In this document: piece after piece, positions 7,465 to 17,854 of the stretch
How positions within the stretch are numbered: the first letter of the stretch is position 1
How the letters are laid out: the number at the start of each line of letters is the position of its first letter
Assembly (NCBI RefSeq): GCF_900547205.1
Contig: NZ_URFY01000004.1
Location: 104,174-168,173, forward strand
Source of the DNA: an uncultured Bacteroides sp.
Lineage (GTDB): Bacteria; Bacteroidota; Bacteroidia; Bacteroidales; Bacteroidaceae
Length of the DNA: 64,000 bases
Reading direction: 5' to 3'
Program-made: the position numbers and the translations under genes
The notes under the pieces: model-generated
What the model saw: only the letters and a program-made list of their open reading frames with translations
Databases searched by the model: none
What the model was told of the DNA's origin: nothing

Positions 7465-9162
7465 TTACCAACCTGTGTTCTGCTCCAATTTATGGTTCTT
7501 GAAGAGCTCGGTGTTCGCAATCGGATAGAAATACATCTTATCCTGAATCGTGTAAGAAGCGAGCTGCTCTTTCGTATACTGAATCGTTCCGTCAGTCTGC
7601 TTAATCACTTTCACCTTATAGATAGTTTTCATATCTTCCAAGTCTTTCCAACGGCGGAGATCCCAGAAGCGTTGTCCCTCGAACGCAAATTCCACACGAC
7701 GTTCGTTCTTCAAGCGTTTCAGGAAAGCGTCTTTACTCATATTGGCAGGATAAGCCGGCATCTTGACGTCTCCACGATTTCGCACTTGGTTCACTGCATC
7801 GCGTGCACTCAAACTATAAGAGCCGGTGTAGTCGGGGTCGCCATAGGCATTTACCATCGCTTCCGCATAGTTCAGCAGGATTTCCGCATAGCGGAACAGA
7901 ATCCAGTTGTGCTGCTGGTTGGTAGTCGTCTCACCCGGTTCGAAAGTAACACTGTTGTTCACGTACTTTCTCAGGTAGTATCCGGTAGTCGTTGCATTCT
8001 TGATGGGCTGACCGTTCTTTCCTCCTTCAAATACCTCTACCGGAGTAGTCTTAGGCCATTCCATACCATTATACACAACGGTCATTCCCAGCCGCGGGTC
8101 ACGATTGGCATACGGGTCTTTAGCCATCTCCGCATTGCTCCAGTCGAATGCCGTACCGTCTTTCATTTCATAAGCGCTCACCAGATTTTCCGTCGGACAG
8201 GTGGTAGTGGAGCCGTTGGTAACTCCCATCGGGAAGTTGGCAGACTCGAAACTGGTACTTGCACCCGTAGGGCGACACATGATGATTTCCTTACTCTGAT
8301 TGTTGGTGGCACCGTACAGATTGGAATACTTCGCATCCAGACTATAACCCAACGTGCTTGCCTCGCTGATAAGGTCGTATGCTGCCTGAGCGGCATTCTT
8401 CCATTTCTGCGAATCATCCGCAGAGTAGAGAGGACTGGCAAGATAAAGGGATGCACGGGACTTCAATGCAAGAGCCATACCTTTCGTAGCACGTTGCAGG
8501 TTACCTTCTCCGCCGGGCATTTTGTTGTAATTGACAGGCAGTTTATCGTTCGCCAAGTCGGTACATTCACTGATGATGAAGTTTAGGATAGCGGCTGCAT
8601 TCGCAGGTTCAGCTTCATTGGCTTCTTCCTGAGTCAGTGTTTTGGTAATCAGCGGTATATTCTGATAGCGTTTCACCAGCTCAAAGTAGTAGAACGCACG
8701 CAGGAAACGTACTTCATGCTCATAGTTCTGGTAACTCTTGAAGTCATCGGCAAATCCGTCGGAGTATTTCCACTCGTCGAACGTTAGTCCCACGCAGTTT
8801 TCGAGATAGAAGTTAGCGTCGTGGATGGCATTGTAGTAACTGCTAAATACATCGTTGACGGTATAATTTGCCGACCACGTGCCATTGATAAAACGTTGGA
8901 TGGCAGATGATTCGTACACATGGATAGCATCATCCGTAGCTGCATCTTGCATAGCTCCCGATGTGTTGCAGAAGTCATGCGGCAGATAACTGTATACCTG
9001 TGTGGTAAGTTGTTCCACACGGTCCATGTTGTCCAGGATTTGTTGCTTAGAGTAGTAATCTGTTTCGCTGCAATCCATAAAATCACAAGCTGTGTACAGA
9101 GGAGCGGACGTAACCGCAAGCAACAAGGCGATATGTTTGATTTTTAAATACTTCATGTTCAT
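7465..9162 (-). CDS. SusD/RagB-like glycan-binding lipoprotein (second pair)
   Basis: 565 residues; the lipobox region is APLYTACDF. The TPR-containing SusD fold is recognisable from LRAFYYFELVKRYQNIPLI, KGMALALKSRASLYLASPLY, YAEILLNYAEA and the C-terminal RRVEFAFEGQRFWDLRRWKD. SusD proteins sit as lids over their SusC partner and capture substrate at the cell surface. The start is 7 nt after the stop of the SusC-like gene at 9170-11947, so the two form a pair. An in-frame ATG six bases later (9156) is an equally possible start. Confidence 0.93.
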   Translation of the reverse strand: MNMKYLKIKHIALLLAVTSAPLYTACDFMDCSETDYYSKQQILDNMDRVEQLTTQVYSYLPHDFCNTSGAMQDAATDDAIHVYESSAIQRFINGTWSANYTVNDVFSSYYNAIHDANFYLENCVGLTFDEWKYSDGFADDFKSYQNYEHEVRFLRAFYYFELVKRYQNIPLITKTLTQEEANEAEPANAAAILNFIISECTDLANDKLPVNYNKMPGGEGNLQRATKGMALALKSRASLYLASPLYSADDSQKWKNAAQAAYDLISEASTLGYSLDAKYSNLYGATNNQSKEIIMCRPTGASTSFESANFPMGVTNGSTTTCPTENLVSAYEMKDGTAFDWSNAEMAKDPYANRDPRLGMTVVYNGMEWPKTTPVEVFEGGKNGQPIKNATTTGYYLRKYVNNSVTFEPGETTTNQQHNWILFRYAEILLNYAEAMVNAYGDPDYTGSYSLSARDAVNQVRNRGDVKMPAYPANMSKDAFLKRLKNERRVEFAFEGQRFWDLRRWKDLEDMKTIYKVKVIKQTDGTIQYTKEQLASYTIQDKMYFYPIANTELFKNHKLEQNTGW

Positions 9163-9169
9163 TTACTTT

Positions 9170-11947
9170 TTAGAATGATAAGTTGACACCAAAAGTATAC
9201 TGACTCATGGTCGGATGGTTGGTTCCGATGTTTTCAGGATCCAATACTTTAATCTTATCTATGCAGAAGAGGTCGTGGCCGCGTGCAAACACTTTGGCGC
9301 TTTTGATGAATTTGCTCTTCTTCATCATCTCCTGCGAGAAGTTGTAATAGAGCTCCAGTGTGCGCAGCTTCATATAAGACGCATTTGCCACCCACAGGGA
9401 GTTGGTCGTGTAGTTATTGGCAGAACCTTCCGAGGTCAGACGCGGGTATTTGGCATTCGGGGTTTCCGGAGTCCAGCGGTTGTTGTAGTACTCGGTAGAG
9501 ATGGTGGTGTTGTCAATCAACGGCCAGTATACGCTGGAAGTGTTGAGCAGACGGCTCTGATTTCCCGTTCCTTGGAACAGGGCGTAGATACCGAAACCTT
9601 TGTATTCCAAGTTCAGGTCGAACGAGTAATAGATTTCAGGCATGGCGCTGTATCCCAAAGCCACTTGGTCGTAAGCGTCAATCACTCCGTCGTTGTTCTG
9701 GTCTTTATACTTCAGGTCGCCGGGACGAACATCCGAAAGGTTCTGTTTTACGTCGCGGTTGTCAATCTCTTCCTGACTCTGGTAGATGCCTTCCACTTCA
9801 TAACCAAAGAATTGTCCCAGACGCTTGCCTGTACGTTTCAGGTAGTCGTGAGGGCGGTATTCTTCATTCTGATTAATAATCTTGTTGCGATTGAACGTCA
9901 GCATACCACCAATCTGGTAGTTGAAATCACCTATTTTGTCTGCCCAACGTATGCTTGTTTCCACTCCGTAGCTATTCACAACTCCATTATTGATTTGAGG
10001 AGCCGTCAGCCCGAAGATGGAAGAAACGGCATTGTTACCGCTGACAAGAATATCCGTACGATGGTCGTAAAAACCGTCGACAGTGACAGACAACTTGTTG
10101 AAAGCCATAAAGTCGAATCCAACATTCAGTTTGTGGGACTTTTCGTATGTCATGTCGGCAATGCCCAGTTGAGTGATTTTCATACCACCGGTGCTTGCCG
10201 GGTTCTTTCCGAACAAATAGCTGCTGCCAGAACCGTATATGTCGAGGTAAAGGTCGGTGCCGTAATCAGCACGTCCGGCGATACCGTAGGACGCACGGAG
10301 TTTCAGCAGGTTCAGCCAGTCGCTTTTCAGCGCAGCTTCTTCCGACATAATCCATGCGGCGCCTACCGCCGGGAAGATTCCCCATTGATGACCCGGCTCC
10401 AGAATGCTGGCTGCCGAACCGGATAAGGACGCATCCAGCACGTAACGGTGGTCGTATACATAATGCGCCTGTGCCACTACATCCATAAATGCTTTCGAGT
10501 TGTTTTGTCCCTTGGCATTGGTCTTATCCATGTTGTATTGCAAAGTGGCGGCCAGTCTGTGTTTGTTCCAGTCTTTGGCATAGTTGGCGTAAGCACCGAA
10601 GTTGAAGTGGTTTACCGAAGCACCGACGCTCTTGCTGAATGAAAGAGAACCTTCATTGCGTAAAGTGTTGTACGATGTTTCTCCGGTTTCCCAGTCCATC
10701 GTAGCCTGCTCGTAGCCGAATTTCATCGTATTGTTGTCCCAATAAGAAGCACTGTTGTCCAAGCCAACCTGAAAACCTACCGACAGTCCTTTCACGAGTG
10801 CGCTCAAGTCCTGATTCAGTTTCATATCGGCAAACATATTGCGGGTTTGAGAACGCGCATAGCCTTCGCCCGAAATGCTTGCAATCGGATTGTTGGAGTA
10901 TACGGTCGTACCGCCCCATACGTTGCGGGATGTTTTCACAGGAAATGCTCCGGATGGAACCTTATACAATGCACCGAAAATAGTAGATGCCGTTTCTCCC
11001 GGTCGATTGTGTTCGGAGAAGTTTCCAAACAGGTTCAATTGCACGGTAGTGGTGGGGCTGACGGTGATATCCAGATTGGTACGGATATTCAGCTTTGAAT
11101 ATTTGAACTGGGTGGAGTAACCGTCGTTGTCGCTAGTCGGTTCCAGTATGCCGTTGTCGTTCAAGTAATTCAACTGCGTGTAATAGCGCACAAACTCTCC
11201 ACCGCCTCTTGCCGAGAAGGTCACGTTGTTGCCGTAGCTATGGTCGCGCAATGCTTCGTCCCACCAGTCCACGTTCGGATAAGCGTCCGGATTGCTCTGC
11301 GTTCTGAAAGCTTCCAGTTCTCTGTCCGAATAGCGTGCCGAGAGCCCGTCGTTGGTCAGTCCTTCATTCAATGCTTTGGCATAAGTGTATCCATCCGCCA
11401 ATTCGGGCAGGCGTTGCGGAGTAGCCATATTGAACTGATAGGAGAAGTTAATCTCCGGTTTGCCCATCTTTCCGCGTTTCGTTTTCACCAGAATCACGCC
11501 GTTGGCTCCTTTTATTCCGTAAAGGGCTGTGGATGCTGCATCTTTCAGCACAGTGACAGACTCTATCTCATCCGCACTGATTTGGTCGAACGAGCGTTCG
11601 AAGCCGTCTACCAATACCAACGGAGTAGTGGAACTGCTGGTTCCATATCCGCGCACTCTCAGGGTTGCAGCGTCATCCCAGGCATTGCCGGCATTTTGCA
11701 GCACTTGCAGTCCGGGAATTAAGCCATAAAGCATATTAGAGTTGTTGATACTCTTTTTGTGCGAAAGTTCTTCCTCAGTAGCTACCGCAGTTGCCGTAGT
11801 CGATTCTTTCAGATTGAAAGAAATGCCGCGTCCATACTCTATAGCCACTTTACTTTTGCGTGTCAACAGGCTGTCTTGCTCCTGCGCCATGACGGCTACA
11901 GGCGAACACAACACACACGCTACTAATAACTTGATACTTTTTCTCAT
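9170..11947 (-). CDS. SusC-like TonB-dependent transporter lacking the N-terminal regulatory domain
   Basis: 925 residues from MRKSIKLLVACV (11947); the frame extends to 11983 but the signal peptide begins at 11947. After the signal peptide (ends VMAQE) there are only about 55 residues before the plug domain (SMLYGLIPGL-like region, then VRGYGTSSSTTPLVLVDGF and YGIKGANGVILVKTKRGKMG). The carboxypeptidase-like domain found in the other SusC proteins here is absent. The barrel is complete and ends MSQYTFGVNLSF. It is the second SusC of a tandem pair-of-pairs and presumably imports a related oligosaccharide with the SusD at 7465-9162. Confidence 0.92.
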   Translation of the reverse strand: MRKSIKLLVACVLCSPVAVMAQEQDSLLTRKSKVAIEYGRGISFNLKESTTATAVATEEELSHKKSINNSNMLYGLIPGLQVLQNAGNAWDDAATLRVRGYGTSSSTTPLVLVDGFERSFDQISADEIESVTVLKDAASTALYGIKGANGVILVKTKRGKMGKPEINFSYQFNMATPQRLPELADGYTYAKALNEGLTNDGLSARYSDRELEAFRTQSNPDAYPNVDWWDEALRDHSYGNNVTFSARGGGEFVRYYTQLNYLNDNGILEPTSDNDGYSTQFKYSKLNIRTNLDITVSPTTTVQLNLFGNFSEHNRPGETASTIFGALYKVPSGAFPVKTSRNVWGGTTVYSNNPIASISGEGYARSQTRNMFADMKLNQDLSALVKGLSVGFQVGLDNSASYWDNNTMKFGYEQATMDWETGETSYNTLRNEGSLSFSKSVGASVNHFNFGAYANYAKDWNKHRLAATLQYNMDKTNAKGQNNSKAFMDVVAQAHYVYDHRYVLDASLSGSAASILEPGHQWGIFPAVGAAWIMSEEAALKSDWLNLLKLRASYGIAGRADYGTDLYLDIYGSGSSYLFGKNPASTGGMKITQLGIADMTYEKSHKLNVGFDFMAFNKLSVTVDGFYDHRTDILVSGNNAVSSIFGLTAPQINNGVVNSYGVETSIRWADKIGDFNYQIGGMLTFNRNKIINQNEEYRPHDYLKRTGKRLGQFFGYEVEGIYQSQEEIDNRDVKQNLSDVRPGDLKYKDQNNDGVIDAYDQVALGYSAMPEIYYSFDLNLEYKGFGIYALFQGTGNQSRLLNTSSVYWPLIDNTTISTEYYNNRWTPETPNAKYPRLTSEGSANNYTTNSLWVANASYMKLRTLELYYNFSQEMMKKSKFIKSAKVFARGHDLFCIDKIKVLDPENIGTNHPTMSQYTFGVNLSF

Positions 11948-11990
11948 GAGTATATTGTTATTTCTATTTTCTGTTAATATCATTGTTTAA

Positions 11991-13829
11991 TTATTCCCAA
12001 CCCGGATTCTGTACAAGACCGTAACCCTTGTTGATTTCTTTAGAAGGGAATGCACTCAGGCACCATCTGGGCTCGAAACCGCCATTCCACCACACACGTG
12101 AGTATTTGGTCAGTTCAAACGGGACAAGTTTATATTCGCCTGTATCTTTGTGTTTGTATACGTGCAAACCGTGCAGTTTCTTTTCAAATACATCGTAGAG
12201 TTTCCAACGAATCAGGTCGAAGAAACGAACTTCTTCGTAACCAAATTCACACGCACGTTCGCGCAAGAGAGCTTGACGGAACTCTATTTGTCCTAGTCCT
12301 TTCTTCAGTCCCGGCAGATTGACGCGGGCACGCACCTTGTCCACTGCATCGTATGCCTGTGCATTGGGCCCACCGTAGTATTCGTTCAACGCTTCGGCAT
12401 AGCTCAGGTAGATTTCCGGTAGGCGCAGGAACGGCCATTGGATAGGACGATTTTGCCAGGATGAGTTACGATCCAAGCCCCATTTGCGACACGCCAATCC
12501 TGTTCCCAAGCTGAGTTCTTGCATTTGTCCGGCTTTCCAGTCTTGCCCTTGCGGATAATCTTCACCATCTGCTTCCGTCAGACCGGCTTTACGTCCGTTG
12601 AAGTCATCACCGTCGAGAATAAATGTCTCATATAGACGCGGGTCACGGTTGAGGAAAGGATTCTTTGCATGATCCGGATTGTTCCAATCGAAATCTGTAC
12701 CGTCCTGCATTTGGAACATATCGAAATATTCTTTCGTCGGGCAATAACCTCCCCAGCGGATAGAGCTACTCATTGTAGAGTTCTTGGACGGACTCAATAT
12801 GCCTCTTCTCACAGAAATCAATGTTTCCGTAGTTCCACGGTCAAAGTATCCGCTTGTAAATGCCTGCCGTACGGTAGATGTACCATTGTCGCCTGCTTCC
12901 ACCATCTTATAATATCCATTGGAATTGAGAGCGGTGAAAAATTCCTCGCAAGCATCGATAGCCAGTTTCCAACGTTCTTTATCGTAATTGCCAAACCAAG
13001 TCATAAATTGCTGGGAAGCATCTCCATTGTAATAAGGTTCTATGTTATTGAACAACGGACTGGCTACAAACAAAAGTACCCGTGCCTTCAACGCCATTGC
13101 GCCGGCTTTGCACATACGTCCGTCCCAATTGTCCAAATCGTCATCAGACACTCTCCAAGGGAAGTCCTGACAGTTAATGGCATCATTCAGCAATCCTACA
13201 ATGAAATCCACGGTTGCTTGCAGTGTAGAGCGCCCCGGAAGGTTGGTATCTTCAGGGTCGATGGCATGATCTACAATCGGAAGACCGCCGTAATGACGTA
13301 GCATATGTGAATAGTAGACAGCGACAATCATTTTAGCCTCAGCCTTCAGACGCGATTTCTCCGCAACATCCATATCCGGCACGCGATCTACGTTTTCGCA
13401 AAACAGCCAAGCATGGCGGATGGCTCCCCACATTCCGCTTTCATTATTGTTGAAACGGATTTTAGTTGCCATAAACTTGCCTCTGGGAGTATCTTCTATC
13501 GAAGCATTGTAATTACCGCTGTAATACACTTTCATCACACCCGAATATCCCACATTATCGTAGTTCAAATCGGTTAAACCTTCCAGCGTTCCGAGCCACA
13601 TTTGAGTCCAATAACTGGAAGTTTCTATTCCATAAGGAAGTGACTGATAGCTCTTCCATAAAATGCGTCGTGCATATTCTGCCGAAGAGAATATGGTATC
13701 GATGGTTACGTCCGAACTTGGCGGCTTCTGCAGGAATTTGTCACCGAATGCCAAATCCTCACATGAAACGGCTGTAAACAGAGATCCCATCAAAAGGATA
13801 GTATATAATAGTTTTCTTAATGATCTCAT
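11991..13829 (-). CDS. SusD/RagB-like glycan-binding lipoprotein (first pair)
   Basis: 612 residues; the signal peptide ends FTAVSCEDLAFGD, giving a lipobox Cys. SusD hallmarks are KARVLLFVASPLFNN, LRLPEIYLSYAEALNEYYGG and RERACEFGYEEVRFFDLIRW, with the C-terminal GLVQNPGWE. It starts 19 nt after the stop of the SusC-like gene at 13849-17028 and precedes the second SusC by 43 nt, so all four genes form one transcription unit. Confidence 0.93.
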   Translation of the reverse strand: MRSLRKLLYTILLMGSLFTAVSCEDLAFGDKFLQKPPSSDVTIDTIFSSAEYARRILWKSYQSLPYGIETSSYWTQMWLGTLEGLTDLNYDNVGYSGVMKVYYSGNYNASIEDTPRGKFMATKIRFNNNESGMWGAIRHAWLFCENVDRVPDMDVAEKSRLKAEAKMIVAVYYSHMLRHYGGLPIVDHAIDPEDTNLPGRSTLQATVDFIVGLLNDAINCQDFPWRVSDDDLDNWDGRMCKAGAMALKARVLLFVASPLFNNIEPYYNGDASQQFMTWFGNYDKERWKLAIDACEEFFTALNSNGYYKMVEAGDNGTSTVRQAFTSGYFDRGTTETLISVRRGILSPSKNSTMSSSIRWGGYCPTKEYFDMFQMQDGTDFDWNNPDHAKNPFLNRDPRLYETFILDGDDFNGRKAGLTEADGEDYPQGQDWKAGQMQELSLGTGLACRKWGLDRNSSWQNRPIQWPFLRLPEIYLSYAEALNEYYGGPNAQAYDAVDKVRARVNLPGLKKGLGQIEFRQALLRERACEFGYEEVRFFDLIRWKLYDVFEKKLHGLHVYKHKDTGEYKLVPFELTKYSRVWWNGGFEPRWCLSAFPSKEINKGYGLVQNPGWE

Positions 13830-13848
13830 GATTTATTTAATTAAATGA

Positions 13849-16800
13849 TTAGAAACCGACTTTCAATCCCACATTCACCACTTTAATCAATGGATAAGCT
13901 GTTCCGCTCGGATCACTTTCTGGGTCGGATACCTTGAAACTGTCGAATGTCAGCAGATTGTATCCGGACATGAAGATGCGGAGCGAACCGATGTGTGCTT
14001 TCTTCAGCAAAGAGCTGGGGAATGAATATCCTAGTTCAATGTTCTTCAGACGTACGTAAGAGGCATCCCTCAACCAAAGGTCCGAATCCCGATAATTGTG
14101 AGACTTGCTATTGAACGAGAGTGCCGGCGCTTTTGCCGAATTTCCTTTTTCCGGTGTCCAGGCATCTTCAATCATGTATTTCATTACGGTTGAGTTGTTA
14201 CTTTCACCGAAAGGAACACGATACATTTCACTCAATAAGCGCGATGTCTTGAAAGCTCCCGCCCACGTCATGCTGAAATCAAATCCCTTCCAAGAAAAGC
14301 CCATGTTTACACCTGCCGTATACAATGGATATTTCGGGTAGCCGATGTCGCGCACATCTTTCTCGTCAATTTGTCCGTCACCGTTCAAGTCCTTATATTT
14401 CACGTCGCCTGCAAGAGGGATATAACCCGAACCTTGGTTGGCTATTCCGCCTTCCTTGCCTTTCAGGCTCTCATAGTTTGCTGCTTCTTCTTCGGTGAAA
14501 TATCCGTCGAATACATAACCGAACTGCTGGCCTACGGGCTTACCTTCTGTCTGCATCCATTCATAGGGATAATGGATTTCGTCGATGAATACGATTTTAT
14601 TTTTGGCATACGAGATGTTGGCTCCAATGTAGTAGCGCACTTCGTTGATGCGGTCGTCCCATTTCACGTTGATTTCGTAACCTTTATTGTCCACCTTACC
14701 GATATTGGCAATTGGAAGGCTGACAGCCAGATAGCCGGGAGATACGGTACGAGACTTCAGGATGTTCTTACGGTGTTCGATGAAGTAGTCGAAGTTAATG
14801 CTCAGACGGTCTTTCAGGAATTTGGCGTCGATACCGTAGTTTTGCTTCTCGGATGTTTCCCACGTAACTTTCGGATTACCTTTCTTCGATTCGGTAGCTC
14901 CTGCAATCAGAGTAGATGTGTTGGTTCCGAAGCTATAGTTGCCCGAGCTAATCAGGTATTTGTCAGGCAAATACAGGAAACGGGAATAGTCACTTACACG
15001 GTCGTTACCCACGATACCGAAAGAACCACGGAACTTTAAGTAAGTGACGAACTTCTTAAGCGGCTGGAAGAACTTTTCTTCCGAAGCAATCCAGCCGAGA
15101 GAACCGGCAGGGAATAAACCGAAACGCTCCCCTTCGGCAAAGTTCTCGGAACCATTATAACCTACACTTAAGTCGAGCAAGTAACGGGTTTTATAATCAT
15201 AAGTGGCACGGCCCACCAAGCCTACATAACTTCTCGGAATACCGTTAAATTCACTGGGGCTGTTTCCTTCAAAGGGATAGTAAGTCATGGACTGATTGTA
15301 CATAGCCAATGCCGAAACATGGTGGTTGCCAAAATCACGTTTATAGTTGACGGCAGCTTCCAAATACCAGTTTCTTGATTGTCCGGTACTCTCGGTATAG
15401 CCAAGCTTTTGATAATCCTGCGTCTTCTTGTAAATCAATTCTCCGTCGGTATTATAAATAGCTTCGTACTTATTGGCACGCCCTTCGCGGCGTTTAGTTA
15501 TAATGACTCCACTATTATAAGCACCCTTCGCATGAACTTTCAAACCTTTGGTAAGGAAGTCGAGCTTTTGTTCTACTTTGAAGTCGAAGTTCAGGGTGTT
15601 CTGTGTGCGGTTATTGTACCCCTTACCATAATATACATTCAAACCATCTGCATAGTTACCCGCTGAGAAGAGGTCCTGGTCGGAAACAACCCATTTCCCG
15701 TCTACAACGCCTGCACCTGCAAACGGAACAGCTGTATAAACATCGCGGAACAGGAATTTAAGATCCGTATACGTACCATTATTATAGTTGGGTTCTTGCT
15801 TGTCATTCAGATAACCTCCCAAGTTTACTTGCATGGAGGTTGTTTTAGTGACGTCGATATCCATATTGATACGGTAGTTGTAACGGTTGTACTTAAAACC
15901 TTTATCGTTACCGTTTTCTTCGAACGTATTGAACAAGCCGTCCTGAGTGAATACACCCAATGATGCGAAGTATTTCACTCTTTCGGAGCCGCCCGATATA
16001 TTAAAGTTATGTTGTGTCTGTAGAGCTGAATTCTTTATCAGCATATCTGTCCAACTGGTACTCGGATATACAAGCGGATCGCTGTTGGTACGGAACTTCT
16101 CGACAACATCCGATGAGAATGCCAACTGATCTTCGGATACTCCATCATGAAGCTGTGCATTATTGTATGCCGAAGCATATTCATAACTATTCGCAAACTC
16201 AGGCACACGTGACGGCATCTGCCATGCAAAGGTGGTGGAGAAATTGACTTTTGCCTTTCCCTGCGTACCGCGCTTGGTTGTTACCAGAATAACACCATTG
16301 GCACCACGCACACCAAATACGGCTGTTGCGGAAGCGTCTTTCAAAACAGTGATACTCTCTACCTCGTTTGGGTCTAACTGGAAGAAGGAACGTTCCACAC
16401 CATCCACCAACATCAACGGCTGCGACAAATCGGCACTCAACGAACCGACACCACGCACATACAGCGTAGCATCATCGGCACCCGGCTGACCGCTCGACTG
16501 TACGCTGGCAAGACCTGTAACCTTACCAGTCAGCGCATTAGCCATACTGGCAACCGGCGATTTCAGCAGTTCCTCATTGCCAATAGAAGAAAGTGCCCCG
16601 GTAACTGTTACCTTTTTCTGCGAACCGTAAGCAATTACCTGCACCTCCTCGAGTTCCTGCACATTCTCTTTTAACTGTATCTTCAGATTTCTTTCTCCTT
16701 TATAGTGGATTTCTTTATTCTCATATCCAATATAAGAAACCATGATAGTAGCTCCTACCGGAACTTTCAGCTTAAAATTACCGTCTACATCAGTAATTAC

Positions 16801-17028
16801 CCCCGCACTCATACCTTTTACCGTAACAGTTGCCCCAATCACGGGACCATAATTATCAGTAACAGTACCAGTTACTTCAATTACCTTTTTTTGCTGTGCT
16901 ATATCCTGGCCCATCGAAAATAAATTGGTTTCCATTTCCGCTGAAAAAGCCGCTTGCCCTACAGACAATGTGGCTGCCAATAGCCATATTCTACAAGGTA
17001 TTTTCATAGAACTGACTCGTCGTTTCAT
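13849..17028 (-). CDS. SusC-like TonB-dependent transporter (first pair, with regulatory domain)
   Basis: 1059 residues. Signal sequence in the first 30 residues (IWLLAATLSVGQAAFSA); an in-frame ATG at 17007 is an alternative start. Then a carboxypeptidase-like domain (VTGTVTDNYGPVIGATVTVKG, about 50-130), plug (FGVRGANGVILVTTKRGTQG) and barrel ending VKVVNVGLKVGF. No STN domain. It is the first gene of the minus-strand operon that ends with the lipoprotein at 6754. The adjacent divergent fucosidase suggests fucosylated glycans as cargo, but that is inference. Confidence 0.93.
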   Translation of the reverse strand: MKRRVSSMKIPCRIWLLAATLSVGQAAFSAEMETNLFSMGQDIAQQKKVIEVTGTVTDNYGPVIGATVTVKGMSAGVITDVDGNFKLKVPVGATIMVSYIGYENKEIHYKGERNLKIQLKENVQELEEVQVIAYGSQKKVTVTGALSSIGNEELLKSPVASMANALTGKVTGLASVQSSGQPGADDATLYVRGVGSLSADLSQPLMLVDGVERSFFQLDPNEVESITVLKDASATAVFGVRGANGVILVTTKRGTQGKAKVNFSTTFAWQMPSRVPEFANSYEYASAYNNAQLHDGVSEDQLAFSSDVVEKFRTNSDPLVYPSTSWTDMLIKNSALQTQHNFNISGGSERVKYFASLGVFTQDGLFNTFEENGNDKGFKYNRYNYRINMDIDVTKTTSMQVNLGGYLNDKQEPNYNNGTYTDLKFLFRDVYTAVPFAGAGVVDGKWVVSDQDLFSAGNYADGLNVYYGKGYNNRTQNTLNFDFKVEQKLDFLTKGLKVHAKGAYNSGVIITKRREGRANKYEAIYNTDGELIYKKTQDYQKLGYTESTGQSRNWYLEAAVNYKRDFGNHHVSALAMYNQSMTYYPFEGNSPSEFNGIPRSYVGLVGRATYDYKTRYLLDLSVGYNGSENFAEGERFGLFPAGSLGWIASEEKFFQPLKKFVTYLKFRGSFGIVGNDRVSDYSRFLYLPDKYLISSGNYSFGTNTSTLIAGATESKKGNPKVTWETSEKQNYGIDAKFLKDRLSINFDYFIEHRKNILKSRTVSPGYLAVSLPIANIGKVDNKGYEINVKWDDRINEVRYYIGANISYAKNKIVFIDEIHYPYEWMQTEGKPVGQQFGYVFDGYFTEEEAANYESLKGKEGGIANQGSGYIPLAGDVKYKDLNGDGQIDEKDVRDIGYPKYPLYTAGVNMGFSWKGFDFSMTWAGAFKTSRLLSEMYRVPFGESNNSTVMKYMIEDAWTPEKGNSAKAPALSFNSKSHNYRDSDLWLRDASYVRLKNIELGYSFPSSLLKKAHIGSLRIFMSGYNLLTFDSFKVSDPESDPSGTAYPLIKVVNVGLKVGF

Positions 17029-17040
17029 ACGCTTTTAATT

Positions 17041-17477
17041 TTTTAGTAGTTAATAATGAATAAAGGTTTAACAGAATACTTGTCATGTCGAATACTTAAT
17101 AGGAACTTACTGCCGATGGTAAGCGAATGGTTGAATGTCTCTTCATATGTAATAGATTTTATTGATGTTTAACTTTTCGCTTCAAAGGACGCGTTTTATT
17201 TTAAATAACGTCTACTACAATTTTCCTTTATAACTGCACAAATTGTATGCGGACGATTTATATTGTACACGGATTATTTATATGAACCCGACAATGCTTT
17301 ATGTAACCATCTGACTATAAGGATGATTATTTGTGCTACGACAATTTTCCTCTTACTCTGATTCAAATGTTAAACGTAACTGGGGAGATTAAGAAATATA
17401 AAGGGGACACCCTCTTTAAAGTAGTGTCCCCATCTGCAAAAATAGGTATAATAAGTGTAATATGATGAAGCGTTTCT
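17041..17477. other. Intergenic region upstream of the tandem SusC/SusD operon
   Basis: No gene is seen. It contains two 20-bp direct repeats with 16/20 matches (17243-17262 and 17263-17282, sharing TTGTA and ATTTATA), a repeated CAATTTTCCT (about 17217 and 17341), paired GGGGA half-sites 21 bp apart (17382 and 17403), and a terminator hairpin at 17403-17431. No convincing -7 box for the SusC gene was found, which would fit activator-dependent expression. Confidence 0.6.
17403..17431 (-). terminator. Terminator after the phosphoesterase remnant
   Basis: GGGGACAC (17403-17410) and GTGTCCCC (17424-17431) form an 8-bp stem with a 13-nt loop. On the minus strand the stem is followed by TTTATATTTCTT, so it would terminate transcripts reading from the remnant at 17478-17831. 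Confidence 0.55.
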
Positions 17478-17831
17478 TTAGGGCTGGAGCTCAAAAAGTC
17501 GTGAAGTCATTCGCCCTTTTCCTTCCAATTCTATCCGGTCTTTATATATACGGACAATGCCAAATGAGTTTTGATCCGGAGTCTCAATCATACCTTCTAC
17601 AGTGTTACATGGAATCTTATTAAAGTATCCGAAAGCCCCCGTATGGTGATGACCGGAAAATATGGCCTTCACGCAATTATGGCGATTGATGACATCCAGT
17701 ATTTCCATGTTATTTAATGCAGTAAAGTTCTCACGTCCATTCACACTGTTGGAAAAGACAAAAAGCAAAAGTAGCATAAGAGTCGCTCCGGAAGCTTTTT
17801 TATGTTTTGGTCTTACTGCTCGTATCCACAT
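17478..17831 (-). pseudogene. Remnant of a calcineurin-like metallophosphoesterase
   Basis: The 117-codon frame matches only the C-terminal part of metallophosphoesterases: MEILDVINRHNCVKAIFSGHHHTG and NTVEGMIETPDQNSFGIVRIY. The N-terminal metal-binding motifs (DxH, GDxxD, GNHD) are missing. The segment before it (FVFSNSVNGREN) looks like a decayed version of the family's FSHxPVxxREN region, with the conserved His lost. It keeps its own terminator downstream. The first 20 or so codons overlap the fucosidase promoter area and are probably not native. The intact gene was presumably destroyed by a deletion. Confidence 0.65.
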
Positions 17832-17854
17832 TATAACACAATATCGTACCTAAA

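Noticed and set aside
17243..17282. A fifth palindromic array
   Set aside because: Only two 20-bp units with 16/20 matches, no palindromic core and a different period.
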